Shown here: in pieces, positions 18,171 to 27,822 of the stretch
How the letters are laid out: the number at the start of each line of letters is the position of its first letter
How positions within the stretch are numbered: position 1 is the stretch's first letter
NCBI GenBank assembly: GCA_028279185.1
Contig: JANQSS010000027.1
Location: 1 to 64,000, forward strand
DNA from: Saprospiraceae bacterium
GTDB lineage: Bacteria; Bacteroidota; Bacteroidia; Chitinophagales; Saprospiraceae
Direction of reading: 5' to 3'
Length of the DNA: 64,000 nt
Notes under the pieces: generated by a model
Database searches by the model: none
Told to the model about the DNA's origin: nothing
What the model saw: the letters and a program-made list of their open reading frames with translations, nothing else
Translations under genes and position numbers: made by a program

Positions 18171-19559
18171 TTACCGTCCTATCATTTTTTCCGGCCGAAC
18201 CCATAGGTCAAACTCTTCTTCTGTAAGATATTCTAAGGCCAAAGCCGCGTCTTTTAAGGTGGTTCCTTCTTTGAAGGCCTTTTTAGCTATCTCTGCAGCT
18301 TTGTCATAGCCGATGTGTGTATTCAAAGCTGTCACTAGCATGAGCGAGTTGTATAAGTTTTGGTGGATACGAGATTCGTTCGGCTTTAACCCTGCTATGC
18401 AATTGACGTTAAAGCTATCTACTGCCGTCGTGATCAGGTCGGCAGATTCAATAAAATTGTGAATCATCAGGGGTTTAAAAACATTCAACTCGAAATGGCC
18501 GCTCATGCCACCAACGCTTATAGCCACGTCATTTCCAATTACCTGTGCCATAGCCATGGTCAAAGCCTCTGCCTGCGTAGGATTTACCTTACCTGGCATG
18601 ATAGATGATCCCGGTTCATTTGCAGGTATCATCAATTCACCAATTCCGCTTCGTGGGCCGGAAGCCAACATGCGTATGTCATTAGCAATTTTCATTAGTG
18701 AACAGGCAACTGTTTTTAAAGCACCATGCGACGCAACTAAGGCATCATGCGCCGCCAATGCCTCAAATTTGTTGTCTGCCGTCTGAAAGGGGAGTCCAGA
18801 TATACGTTTAATTTCAACGGCGACATTTTCTGCGTAATCTTTAGGCGTGTTTAGGCCTGTACCGACAGCGGTGCCACCCAATGCTAACTCGGCCAGGTGT
18901 CCCATTGATGCTCGAATTGACTTAATACCATGCGCCAATTGACTTACGTAGCCGCTCAACTCCTGACCAACAGTTAATGGGGTAGCATCCATCATATGTG
19001 TTCGCCCAATTTTGACAACGTCGTCAAATGCCTCCGACTTTTCTTTCAACATATCATGCAATCGCGTGATGGCCGGCAAACATCTATTTTCCAAAACTGT
19101 ATAAGCCGCTATGTGCATAGCAGTCGGGAATGTGTCGTTGGAAGATTGTGATTTGTTCACGTCATCATTTGGATGCAAAAACTTCGTTTTATCAGTCAGC
19201 TTTCCGCCGTTAAGTACATGTCCTCGGTTGGCAATGACTTCATTCACATTCATGTTAGTCTGTGTGCCACTGCCTGTTTGCCACACAACTAGCGGAAATT
19301 GATCGTCCAATTCACCATTTCGTATTTCGTCGCAGACGCGTCCGATCAATTCTGATTTTTCCGGTGATAAAATACCCGCTTTTTGGTTAGTTATTGCAGC
19401 TGCCTTTTTCAATATTGCATATGCTCGGATTACCTCCGTTGGCATCGCGTGCCTGCCAATTTGAAAGTTCTGTTTTGATCGCTGAGTTTGAGCACCCCAA
19501 TATTTTTCAACTGGTACCTCAATGTATCCGATGCTATCCCGTTCTTGTCTGGTCTTCAT
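18171..19559 (-). CDS. fumC: Class II fumarate hydratase
   Basis: 462 residues. TCA cycle: reversible hydration of fumarate to malate, oxygen-stable and iron-free. Seen: the substrate loop [45 protein letters not shown] with its catalytic-region His, and the fumarase/aspartase signature [14 protein letters not shown] use the ATG at 19559 ([16 protein letters not shown]) because the conserved N-terminus begins there; an ATG at 19601 adds 14 residues. It stands alone, divergent from sod. Confidence 0.97.
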   Translation of the reverse strand: MKTRQERDSIGYIEVPVEKYWGAQTQRSKQNFQIGRHAMPTEVIRAYAILKKAAAITNQKAGILSPEKSELIGRVCDEIRNGELDDQFPLVVWQTGSGTQTNMNVNEVIANRGHVLNGGKLTDKTKFLHPNDDVNKSQSSNDTFPTAMHIAAYTVLENRCLPAITRLHDMLKEKSEAFDDVVKIGRTHMMDATPLTVGQELSGYVSQLAHGIKSIRASMGHLAELALGGTAVGTGLNTPKDYAENVAVEIKRISGLPFQTADNKFEALAAHDALVASHGALKTVACSLMKIANDIRMLASGPRSGIGELMIPANEPGSSIMPGKVNPTQAEALTMAMAQVIGNDVAISVGGMSGHFELNVFKPLMIHNFIESADLITTAVDSFNVNCIAGLKPNESRIHQNLYNSLMLVTALNTHIGYDKAAEIAKKAFKEGTTLKDAALALEYLTEEEFDLWVRPEKMIGR

Positions 19560-19757
19560 ACAATTGAACTTTGATTCTAGAATAAAATGCGAAAGTAGCA
19601 TTTTGGTTTGGCGGTAGCTTTTTACATCAAATCAATAAATGATCACTTTCGCCTATTTGGTTTCATAACTCTGGCCACAAGACATCATCAATGAAAATCG
19701 ACTCAACTTATTATCTTTACTTCTGTTTCATTTCAAAACAAATAAAATTTAAATACT

Positions 19758-20372
19758 ATGGCATTTCAACTACCGGATTTACCGTATGCGTTTGATGCGC
19801 TGGAACCGCATCTTGATGCGCGGACAATGGAGATACATCACGATAAACATCATGCTGGATACACAAAAAAATTAAATGCGGCGATCGAAGGGACGGAGCT
19901 GGAAGGAAAGTCCATTGAAGAAATATTGGCGAATGTATCCGCGCATTCAAGTGGTGTAAGAAACAACGGTGGAGGATACTATAATCACGACTTATTTTGG
20001 AAGGTAATGTCACCAAATGGCGGTGGAAGCCCAACAGGAGAAGTGGCCGAGGCCATTGACAAAGCCTTCGGATCATATGAATCGTTTAAAGAAAAATTCA
20101 GCTCTGCGGCAGGTACTCGGTTTGGCTCCGGATGGGCTTGGCTATGCGTCAAAGATGGCGAATTAAATGTTTGCTCTACTGCAAATCAAGATAATCCATT
20201 GATGGATATCGAACAAGAAAATGGCTGTGGCGGCACACCAATACTCGGTTTGGATGTCTGGGAACATGCATACTACCTAAACTATCAGAATCGCCGCCCT
20301 GACTATGTTAACGCTTTCTTCAATGTAATTAATTGGGATGAAGTGAATCGTCGTTATGCGGCAGCTAAATAA
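19758..20372 (+). CDS. sodA: Superoxide dismutase, Mn/Fe family (Mn-type residues)
   Basis: 204 residues. Dismutates superoxide in the cytoplasm. Metal ligands are all present: His 27 (EIHHDKHH), His 77 ([11 protein letters not shown]), Asp 166 and His 170 ([12 protein letters not shown]). The outer-sphere glutamine is Gln 144 in [10 protein letters not shown], the position typical of Mn enzymes, with GGG rather than AAQ before the second ligand, so I favour manganese or cambialistic use. No signal peptide. It is ended by the hairpin at 20402-20440. Metal choice is inference. Confidence 0.96.
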   Translation: MAFQLPDLPYAFDALEPHLDARTMEIHHDKHHAGYTKKLNAAIEGTELEGKSIEEILANVSAHSSGVRNNGGGYYNHDLFWKVMSPNGGGSPTGEVAEAIDKAFGSYESFKEKFSSAAGTRFGSGWAWLCVKDGELNVCSTANQDNPLMDIEQENGCGGTPILGLDVWEHAYYLNYQNRRPDYVNAFFNVINWDEVNRRYAAAK

Positions 20373-20401
20373 GTAAATGGTCAATATGACAAAAAAATTA
20401 G

Positions 20402-20440
20402 GTGAATGCGACAGGTAGAACCGCCGCATTCACTTTTTTT
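20402..20440 (+). terminator. Rho-independent terminator after sod
   Basis: GTGAATGCG (20402-20410) and CGCATTCAC (20424-20432) form a perfect 9-bp stem followed by seven T, 30 bases after the sod stop. It also argues against an upstream start (ATG 20406, inside the stem) for the TolC gene. Confidence 0.9.
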
Positions 20441-20558
20441 GTTTAGGACATTACCGAATAATAGCGAACTTCATTTTGTCCGATTTCACCCTTCCTTTAT
20501 AGATTTATTTATCTTTCGATCGATCTTACACTTACTATTGTATAATCATTTACTACTC

Positions 20559-21992
20559 ATGAAAGATCGTATTGTACATGTTTTCTTACTGCTCTTTTTT
20601 GTTTGCTGCTGTGAAGTATTATCCGCACAACGTACACTGAACCTTCAGCAATGTGTTGACATAGCATACGCAAAAAGTCTTCAAATTCAGAATGCAGACT
20701 TGAATATTGAAATGGCTAACGTAAATGCGCTACAAGCCAAACATAATCGCTATCCTTCTCTGAACGGGTCGACAACATACGGGTACAATGTCGGAAGGAC
20801 CATCGACCCAACCACAAACGTTTTTGCAAACCAAACTTCATCATTTCAGAGGGCTCAACTCAACACTTCAGTGACCTTATTTCAAGGCGGTGTTATTAAT
20901 AATTCGATAGAGCAATCCGGTATTCGTCAGATAGCTGCAAAGTATCGTAAGGACGCATTGCTTGATAATATTGGATTACAAGTAGCTCAAAATTATTTAA
21001 ATGCGCTTTTGGCAGATGAGTCTAGGGCTTTGGCAGAAATACAAATTGAATTAACACGTACACAAATTGAACGTTTGGATAAATTAATTAATGCCGGCAC
21101 CGTTCCTGCAAATGATCGTCTTGAATTAGAGGCACAATCTGCCCGAGATCAGCAGCAATTAATCAACTCAGAAAACACCTATGAAATAGCTATTCTAAAT
21201 CTGAAAAACCTCTTGCTCATCGATGTTGGCGAAAGTATAAATCTAAAAAAACTAGATCCAAACCTAGTCGAGATTGATGATGCCATTTTAGATATGCCAC
21301 TTGAGGAGGTTTATTATCGAGCTTTAAACTATCAGCCATCTATCAGAGCGGATTCAATGGATCTGATTGCTGCAGATTTTGATACGAAAATAAGCGAAGG
21401 TCGTTTGCTACCTTCACTTTCTATTGGAGGGTCAGTTTCAACTAATTTTTCCTCACTTTCAAGGGAAGTGGTTGGTGCCGAAGATGTTATTAATACAACT
21501 CCGGTTGTAATAAACGGAATGTCAGTAGATGTGGGTTTTCCTGGTACTAATTTCCTTTTCGATGATACCCCTTATTTTGACCAGTTGGACAATAACTTAG
21601 GGTATGGCTTTGGGCTGACATTGAGTCTTCCAATTTACAATAATTATGCAAGCAGGATTAATGTTGAGCGATCTGAGATTGGATTTAAACAAGTTCATAC
21701 ACAAAATGAAATTAATCGTCAAACCTTAAAGGCTACAATTCAGAATGCAGTCGCACAAGCCAGGGCTGCGAGAGAGGTTTATTTAGCCGCTCAAAAATCC
21801 GTGGGTGCACAAGAAAACAGTTTTAATAACCTCGAAAAAAAATTAGCCGTAGGAGCTGCTAATAACTTTGAATTTATAACGGCAAAAAATAATCTGAGTA
21901 TTAGTGAGAACTCCCTGACTCAGGCAAAATACGATTACATATTTAAATTAAAAGTAATCGATTACTATCTCGGAAACCCATTGAAATTATAA
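20559..21992 (+). CDS. TolC family outer membrane efflux protein
   Basis: 477 residues. Outer-membrane channel of a tripartite efflux or export system. Seen: signal peptide (about 1-23, ending VLSAQ), the start of the first coiled helix LNLQQCVDIAYAKSLQIQNA, repeated helical segments with LNALLADESRALAEIQIELT and RLELEAQSARDQQQLINSE, and the second half-repeat with SEIGFKQ and FEFITAKNNLSISENSLTQAKYDY, typical of the OEP fold. I use the ATG at 20559 since it gives a clean signal peptide; the frame stays open upstream but enters the sod terminator. The periplasmic adaptor gene starts 6 bases after its stop, so the two form an operon. Confidence 0.93.
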   Translation: MKDRIVHVFLLLFFVCCCEVLSAQRTLNLQQCVDIAYAKSLQIQNADLNIEMANVNALQAKHNRYPSLNGSTTYGYNVGRTIDPTTNVFANQTSSFQRAQLNTSVTLFQGGVINNSIEQSGIRQIAAKYRKDALLDNIGLQVAQNYLNALLADESRALAEIQIELTRTQIERLDKLINAGTVPANDRLELEAQSARDQQQLINSENTYEIAILNLKNLLLIDVGESINLKKLDPNLVEIDDAILDMPLEEVYYRALNYQPSIRADSMDLIAADFDTKISEGRLLPSLSIGGSVSTNFSSLSREVVGAEDVINTTPVVINGMSVDVGFPGTNFLFDDTPYFDQLDNNLGYGFGLTLSLPIYNNYASRINVERSEIGFKQVHTQNEINRQTLKATIQNAVAQARAAREVYLAAQKSVGAQENSFNNLEKKLAVGAANNFEFITAKNNLSISENSLTQAKYDYIFKLKVIDYYLGNPLKL

Positions 21993-21998
21993 TTGATC

Positions 21999-23378
21999 AT
22001 GGCCAAAAAGAAAAAAAGTAATAAGTGGATGTATATTATGGGCGGGCTCCTGCTTCTGCTTCTTTTAATTGCAGTCATAAAAGGCCAAAATGCCGAAACT
22101 GGAGAAGAAGTCGAATCCGAAAAAGTGGTTAATCGAACGATCGTTGAACGCGTGAGTGCCAGCGGCAAAATATTTCCTGAAAAGGAGGTGAAAATTAGTT
22201 CAGATGTTAGTGGTGAAATTGTCGAGTTGTATGTGAAAGAAGGCGATAGCGTACGAGTAGGCCAAATTCTTGCCAGAATAGATCCTGAGGCTTACACATC
22301 GGCTGTAGAACGAGGACAAGCAGGATTGGACAATACAAAAGCACAGCTAGCGGTAAGTAAGTCATCTGTGAAAAATGCCGAAGCCCAAAAGGCGCAAATC
22401 GAGGCCCAGTTGGGCAACGCACAAGAGATCCTAAAACGGAACCAAAAACTATTTGAAGATGGGGTTATCGCAAAGCAAGATTTAGAAGCCGCGGAGACAA
22501 ATGTTCGTTCTCTAATGGCAAATTTAAGAGCAGCTGATGCAAGCATTGAATCCGGACAAGAAAGTGTAAAAGCTTCGGAATATTCGGTTAAAAGTATGGC
22601 TGCATCGTTAAAAGAATTGCGAACCAACTTAAACAGGACCTCCATTTCTTCTCCTACAAATGGAATCGTCAGTATGCTGAATGTTGAAGAAGGAGAACGC
22701 GTAGTTGGCACAATTCAAATGGCTGGAACGGAAATGATGCGCATCTCAAACTTTTCATCAATGGAGGTTCGAGTCGAAGTCAGTGAAAATGACATTTTAC
22801 GCGTAGATGTGGGGGACGACGTTGAAATCGAGCTCGACGCATACATCGACAGAAAATTCAAGGGAACTGTATCTGAGATAGCAAGTTCCGCGGCTAATGC
22901 AGCAATGGCAGCCGTGGCTTTGACAACGGAACAGGTCACTAACTTCATCGTGAAAATTCGCGTCGATCCGTCATCTTACGCTGACCTTATCAACCCCAAT
23001 AAAATATTTCCTTTACGGCCTGGTATGTCCGCTAGTGTTGACATCCTCACAGAGCGCGTTTCGGATGTTCCTACTGTGCCAATTCAATGCGTTACTGCTC
23101 GCGAACGTGATGAGGATTCTGATAAAAAGAGATCAGAATTGGAAGATGAAGACCTCATGGAAGTTGTTTTCGTTATTAAAGGAGATACCGTTGACATGGT
23201 TGAGGTGACAACTGGTATTCAGGATCCGGACTATATTCAAGTGCTTACTGGTTTGAAAGAGGGTGACGCAATTGTTTCAGGACCGTACAATACAATTATT
23301 AAGGAATTGGAGCAGGGCGACGAAATTCGAATTAAAAAAGATGACGATAAAAAGAAAAAGAGAAAACGAAATAAATAG
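21999..23378 (+). CDS. Efflux periplasmic adaptor subunit (HlyD/MFP family)
   Basis: 459 residues. Joins an inner-membrane transporter to the TolC channel. Seen: a short basic cytoplasmic N-terminus, one membrane anchor (about residues 11-29), a split lipoyl domain (VEGDSVRVGQILARID-like half at about 80-95 and TSISSPTNGIVSMLNVEEGE at about 215-234), a long coiled-coil hairpin between them, a beta-barrel domain and a highly charged Lys-rich C-terminus. The ATG at 21999 is preferred over a TTG six bases upstream. No ABC or RND permease follows; instead the next gene overlaps its end by 38 bases. The transporter partner must therefore be encoded elsewhere. Confidence 0.92.
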   Translation: MAKKKKSNKWMYIMGGLLLLLLLIAVIKGQNAETGEEVESEKVVNRTIVERVSASGKIFPEKEVKISSDVSGEIVELYVKEGDSVRVGQILARIDPEAYTSAVERGQAGLDNTKAQLAVSKSSVKNAEAQKAQIEAQLGNAQEILKRNQKLFEDGVIAKQDLEAAETNVRSLMANLRAADASIESGQESVKASEYSVKSMAASLKELRTNLNRTSISSPTNGIVSMLNVEEGERVVGTIQMAGTEMMRISNFSSMEVRVEVSENDILRVDVGDDVEIELDAYIDRKFKGTVSEIASSAANAAMAAVALTTEQVTNFIVKIRVDPSSYADLINPNKIFPLRPGMSASVDILTERVSDVPTVPIQCVTARERDEDSDKKRSELEDEDLMEVVFVIKGDTVDMVEVTTGIQDPDYIQVLTGLKEGDAIVSGPYNTIIKELEQGDEIRIKKDDDKKKKRKRNK

Positions 23379-23961
23379 TACTGCACTCGTTGTCTTAACT
23401 AAAAACCCAATTCTAGGATTTGCAAAAACACGTATCGCAAAAAAAGTAGGAAATATTCAGGCATTGAATATTTATGAAGAATTAATACATATAACACAAG
23501 ACCACTCTGGAAGTGTTGATTTTAATTTGCATGTATTTTATTCAAACTTTATAGACACATTTGATCGTTGGCCTGCTACAGCCATAAAACATTTGCAACT
23601 ACAGTCAAGCGATTTAGGTGAGCGCATTGCCCATGCCATATCCACTGCTTTGCTTTCAAGTAAAAAAGTACTTGTTATTGGATCGGATTGTCCATACATT
23701 TCTCCAGAGCTTTTGACAAGAGCGAGATCAAAACTGGATGACAATGACATCGTTATCGGGCCCTCCTTTGATGGTGGTTTTTATCTGCTAGGATTAAAAA
23801 TGATGCATTCAAACCTGTTCGAGGATGTAGCCTGGAGTACATCAAATGTGTGCGCACAACTCCTGTCAAACTGTAATGGCCTATCACTTACCACCATGCT
23901 TCTGGAGCGACTTCATGATATAGACGAAATTGAAGATTGGGATCGATATCAAAAAAAATGA
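23341..23961 (+). CDS. TIGR04282-type small glycosyltransferase (DUF2064)
   Basis: 206 residues. Seen: ALVVLTKNPILGFAKTRIAK near the N-terminus (nucleotide-sugar binding), LVIGSDCPYISPELL with the acidic metal-binding motif, and IGPSFDGGFYLLGL, the three blocks of this GT-A-like family; some members act in arsenosugar synthesis. The substrate here is unknown. The ATG at 23341 fits the family N-terminus and overlaps the adaptor gene by 38 bases, so it is probably read as the third gene of the TolC-adaptor operon. An upstream start at 23263 would lie deep in the adaptor gene and is not supported. Confidence 0.85.
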   Translation: MTIKRKRENEINSTALVVLTKNPILGFAKTRIAKKVGNIQALNIYEELIHITQDHSGSVDFNLHVFYSNFIDTFDRWPATAIKHLQLQSSDLGERIAHAISTALLSSKKVLVIGSDCPYISPELLTRARSKLDDNDIVIGPSFDGGFYLLGLKMMHSNLFEDVAWSTSNVCAQLLSNCNGLSLTTMLLERLHDIDEIEDWDRYQKK

Positions 23962-24174
23962 AGTTAAAGGAGTATGACAACACCGAAAAGCTGATATATA
24001 TTTGTCGCTAATTTGCAGTTCGTTCAACGTGCAAGAAAAAGGCGTCAAATCAAGCATAACAAGGTTTCTAGCCGAAATACCGCTGGACACCTAAAGGAGC
24101 CTGGCGACTCCACGCATTTTGAATTAAACTTTTGCCGTTTTTTTTGCATTTACTAAAAAGAAAAAAATAACAAA

Positions 24175-24591
24175 ATGTATCCTCCAGAACTTACAGCTCC
24201 GATGGCTAAAGAATTAAACGATAAAGGGGTCGAGAGCCTGCAATCAGCAGCAGAAGTCGATGCTATACTTGGTCAAAAAGAAGGCACGACTATGGTTGTG
24301 GTTAACTCTGTTTGCGGTTGCGCGGCTGCCAACGCCCGACCTGCTGTTATGAAAGCGCTTGGCCATGATCATGCACCGGACAAGAGCGTGACTGTTTTTG
24401 CTGGAGTTGATCGCGAGGCTACCGACAAAGCTCGGGCCTATATGAGACCTTATCCACCCTCATCACCATCCATAGCCTTGTTCAAAGACGGTCGTTTGGT
24501 GCACATGCTCGAAAGACATCATATTGAAGGTGCCTCGGCTGATATGATTGCTGGAAATCTTATTGCGGCTTTTGACCAATATTGCCAGTAA
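24175..24591 (+). CDS. BrxA/BrxB family bacilliredoxin
   Basis: 138 residues, the family's normal length. Bacilliredoxins remove bacillithiol from S-bacillithiolated proteins. Seen: the diagnostic active site VCGCAAANARP with Cys 47 and Cys 49 (CGC), MYPPEL at the N-terminus, VFAGVDREATDKAR and the PPSSPSIALFKDG segment. Its presence suggests the organism uses bacillithiol, as many Bacteroidota do; no bsh genes are in the window. The SCO gene overlaps its end by 20 bases. A TATATTTG at 23997-24004 lies 170 bases upstream and may be part of the promoter. Confidence 0.95.
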   Translation: MYPPELTAPMAKELNDKGVESLQSAAEVDAILGQKEGTTMVVVNSVCGCAAANARPAVMKALGHDHAPDKSVTVFAGVDREATDKARAYMRPYPPSSPSIALFKDGRLVHMLERHHIEGASADMIAGNLIAAFDQYCQ

Positions 24592-25195
24592 ATATTACCA
24601 CCTTTTTGTATTTGCATTACTTGTGCTGACCTCTTGTCAGCAGGATGCACCATTACCTATTCTAGGACAACCCGATATTGATGAAAAAGGCAATGAACTA
24701 CCACACGTTGTTGACGACTTCTCATTTATCGATCACTCCGGAAATGAACGGGTATCTACCAAAGAAGATGGTCAAATAATGGTGATGAACTATTTCTTTA
24801 CGTCATGCCCGACAATTTGTCCTCTCATGACGGATAATCTTGCCGAGGTATTTAAAGAATATGTAGATAACGAAAATATCATTTTTTATTCGGCCAGTGT
24901 CGATCCCAAACGTGATCAACCAGACCGTTTGCGACAATTCATGACATCGCATAAAATCCCCCATGATAAAAACTGGTATTTCTTAACTGGGAATAAAAAG
25001 GAGCTTTATCATTTCGCACGGTACGAGTTGTTTTTGTCCGCCATGGAAGTCGTGGAAAATATTGATGATGATTTCATTCACTCGGAAAAGGTCGTTTTGA
25101 TTGACCCGAATCGGAATATTCGAGGATTTTATACGGGTACCGATAAAAAAGAAATGCAGCGTCTGAGATCAGACATAAAGAAATTGAAACGGTAA
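24572..25195 (+). CDS. SCO1/SenC family lipoprotein
   Basis: About 207 residues. SCO proteins are membrane-anchored thioredoxin-fold proteins that deliver copper to the Cu-A site of cytochrome oxidase or act as thiol reductases. Seen: signal peptide with lipobox LTSC, the copper-binding motif SCPTICPLM with its two cysteines, and the third ligand His in DDFIHSEKVVLID; all three copper ligands are present. There is no ATG near the N-terminus. Possible starts are TTG at 24548, 24563 or 24572, all inside the end of the bacilliredoxin gene. I chose 24572 because it gives a compact signal peptide. The overlap implies coupled translation. Confidence 0.9.
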   Translation: MTNIASKYYHLFVFALLVLTSCQQDAPLPILGQPDIDEKGNELPHVVDDFSFIDHSGNERVSTKEDGQIMVMNYFFTSCPTICPLMTDNLAEVFKEYVDNENIIFYSASVDPKRDQPDRLRQFMTSHKIPHDKNWYFLTGNKKELYHFARYELFLSAMEVVENIDDDFIHSEKVVLIDPNRNIRGFYTGTDKKEMQRLRSDIKKLKR

Positions 25196-25288
25196 TCGAC
25201 GATTTCAAATTCATTTTATGACCTCTATTGAAGTTAATGTAGAGTTTTAACGTTTGATCTTTGAAATACAATTAATCCCGGTGGTCTT

Positions 25289-25834
25289 TTATTGAATAAC
25301 CCCGAATGTAATTGAGAAGCGTGCCTCCATGGGAACAACTATCGTTCGCCGCTGTGTCAAGACTAACTCCATATTGAAAAAGTCTTTTGTCAACACTTCT
25401 TTGAGATTTGTGAGCGATGGCACAATGTCCAACTGGTCCGTGAACCGATCTCGAATTTCAATCGTATAGGCAGCCTCAAATGGATTGGCTGAGGGGTTAG
25501 GACCTAAGTATACATTTACGATAGCTTCTTGTAAGTCGCTAAAGTCACCATCAAATCCGAGTAAGTCAAGTCGCGATCTTGTCGTGTGGATGGATGTTAT
25601 ATCCGCTTCCGTTAGCCCTCGACTCGACAATTGCTGGACGATTTGAGACGCCAAATGCTCAAATGGAAATACCAAGGACAAAGCAGGATTCTGCCCTGTC
25701 GGCACTGTGATGGTAAAAGCATAATCCACCTCAAACAAGTAGTCTTGGTCATCATCGCCACAAGATGATATGGGCAGTAGACATATCAATAGCGCCAAAC
25801 TCAACAATATATTTTGGAATGATTTGTGCTTCAT
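25289..25834 (-). CDS. Hypothetical lipoprotein
   Basis: 181 residues. I do not recognise the family. Seen: an N-terminal signal peptide ending in the lipobox ISSC, followed by an acidic CGDDDQD stretch, which in Bacteroidota can serve as a surface-export tether, and then a mostly beta-strand body with no obvious motif (FTITVPTGQN, YTIEIRDRFTDQ). It sits alone between a convergent SCO gene and the divergent GCS2-CBS gene. Likely an envelope protein, function unknown. Confidence 0.75.
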   Translation of the reverse strand: MKHKSFQNILLSLALLICLLPISSCGDDDQDYLFEVDYAFTITVPTGQNPALSLVFPFEHLASQIVQQLSSRGLTEADITSIHTTRSRLDLLGFDGDFSDLQEAIVNVYLGPNPSANPFEAAYTIEIRDRFTDQLDIVPSLTNLKEVLTKDFFNMELVLTQRRTIVVPMEARFSITFGVIQ

Positions 25835-25891
25835 GTGTCAGTAGAACGCCAAATTTTTCTTAACATTATTACGAAATAAGACAAAAAACCG

Positions 25892-27817
25892 ATGGGAGAG
25901 CAGAAAGTTACTTTGTTATCCGAACAACGCAATATGAAACGCTTCGTTCGCATGTTGTTAGACGACGTTGAAGCGATGGATTATATGCTCACAAATGATT
26001 GGTTCGAATCAGATGTTACACGCATAGGCGCTGAACAAGAAATGGTTCTGGTTGATCGGAAAACCTATAAACCAGCCTCCAAAGCTGTGGAGGCCCTTGA
26101 CATGATGAAGGATTTGGAATGGGTGGAATCAGAACTTGCAAAGTTTAATTTGGAAATTAATCTCGAACCCAGAGTATTTACAGGATCTGGTCTAGCAGAC
26201 ATGGAACATGAAATTCGGGAGAAGCTTGGTATTATGGCCGGCCATCTCGGAGAACTGGATACGTCAATTTTATTAACCGGTATACTGCCTACACTTCGTA
26301 AATACGACCTGGAAAGCCACAACCTGACACCCAAAAAGCGCTATAAAGCGCTAATGGATGCAATAAAAAGCCAAAATCTTGGTCGTTTTCATGAATTACG
26401 ATTGCTGGGCATTGATGAGTTGATTGTCAAGCACAGTACACCATTTATCGAAGCTTGTAATACGAGTTTTCAAGTACACTTGCAAATTGCGCCACAGGAG
26501 TTTGTCCAGATGTACAATATAGCCCAATGTCTAGCCGCTCCGGTTTTGGCGATTGCAGCCAATTCGCCCATCGTTTTTGGTCGCAGACTTTGGCATGAAA
26601 CGCGCATTGCCATGTTTCAACAGTCGCTCGACACCCGGTCATCTACCGAACACATGCGCGAACGTTCGGCTCGCGTGAGTTTTGGTAATGACTGGATTAG
26701 TAATAGCATACTGGACATCTATAAAGAAGATATAGCGCGTTTTAGACCGATCATCAGTGGTGATCAGGAGGAGCACTCACTGGATCTTATTAAAAAAGGG
26801 GAGGTGCCGAAACTACGTGCGCTGCAAGTGCATAATTCGACAATATACAGGTGGAATCGCCCATGCTATGGTATAAGCTCAAATGGAAAACCTCATCTAC
26901 GGATCGAAAATCGTGTCTTGGCGTCCGGGCCATCGGTTATAGATGAAATGGCAAATGCAGCGTTATGGCTGGGTGCGATGAAAGGTTACCAAAATCGGAT
27001 GAAGGATGTACGGGAATTTGTTAGCTTTTCCGACGTCAAAGATAATTTTGCAAAGGCAGCCAGGTATGGTATCGATACAAAGTTTTCGTGGATGAACGAT
27101 CGGAAAGTAAGTGCTGTCGAATTGATCCGGTCTGAAATCATTGATGTAGCCCGGGAAGGTTTGGAGTCGATGAAAATTGATAAAACTGATATTGACCGTT
27201 ATTTAAATGTCATTACCGGTCGAGCTGAAGAACATATGACCGGCGCTCGTTGGATGCTCCGCACTTTTACACATTTAATTGAGCAAGTTCCTCGGGATGA
27301 AGCTATAACAAAACTAACCGCCGCTATCTATGATAACCAATCACAAAGCCGGCCGGTGCACACCTGGGCCAGTCCGGATGAAAAAGATTTTACATCATAT
27401 AGGCCTTCGGCTTTACGCGTAGACGAATTTATGGACGCTGATTTATTTACAGTTAACGGCGATGATCTCATAGATCTCGTGGGGGAAATGATGGTATGGA
27501 AAAAGTTACGTTATGTGGCCGTGGAAAATGAAATGGGTGAATTAATGGGCCTCGTGACAGAACGCACATTATTAAATCACCTACTAAAATTGCGCACTCA
27601 AAAGAGTACGAAACACTTGTCTGCGGCTGATATTATGATCAAAGATGTGCATACCATTGACCCGGAAGCTTCTATTGGTGAAGCGATGGAAAAGTTTCGA
27701 GAACATAGAGTACGATGTCTACCGGTGGTTCGAGAAAAACAATTAATCGGAATGATTACGGAGCAAAATTTTCTGAACATTTCATCCCGATTAATAGGGC
27801 GATTGGATCAGTCATAG
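25892..27817 (+). CDS. Glutamate-cysteine-ligase-like (GCS2) protein fused to a CBS pair
   Basis: 641 residues. Seen: a GCS2-like ATP-dependent carboxylate-amine ligase domain over about residues 40-500, with the family's first motif RIGAEQEMVLVD (45-56), NLEINLEP, FQVHLQI and HLRIENRVLASGPSVIDE; then two CBS motifs over about 510-635 (RVDEFMDADLFTVNGD and AADIMIKDVHTIDPEAS, each followed by an LxGMxTExx-like stretch). CBS pairs bind adenosine nucleotides, so the ligase is probably controlled by AMP, ATP or a similar molecule. The amine acceptor is unknown; glutamate plus an amino compound is the likeliest type of reaction. The downstream DinB gene follows after 5 bases. Confidence 0.87.
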   Translation: MGEQKVTLLSEQRNMKRFVRMLLDDVEAMDYMLTNDWFESDVTRIGAEQEMVLVDRKTYKPASKAVEALDMMKDLEWVESELAKFNLEINLEPRVFTGSGLADMEHEIREKLGIMAGHLGELDTSILLTGILPTLRKYDLESHNLTPKKRYKALMDAIKSQNLGRFHELRLLGIDELIVKHSTPFIEACNTSFQVHLQIAPQEFVQMYNIAQCLAAPVLAIAANSPIVFGRRLWHETRIAMFQQSLDTRSSTEHMRERSARVSFGNDWISNSILDIYKEDIARFRPIISGDQEEHSLDLIKKGEVPKLRALQVHNSTIYRWNRPCYGISSNGKPHLRIENRVLASGPSVIDEMANAALWLGAMKGYQNRMKDVREFVSFSDVKDNFAKAARYGIDTKFSWMNDRKVSAVELIRSEIIDVAREGLESMKIDKTDIDRYLNVITGRAEEHMTGARWMLRTFTHLIEQVPRDEAITKLTAAIYDNQSQSRPVHTWASPDEKDFTSYRPSALRVDEFMDADLFTVNGDDLIDLVGEMMVWKKLRYVAVENEMGELMGLVTERTLLNHLLKLRTQKSTKHLSAADIMIKDVHTIDPEASIGEAMEKFREHRVRCLPVVREKQLIGMITEQNFLNISSRLIGRLDQS

Positions 27818-27822
27818 TTGTA

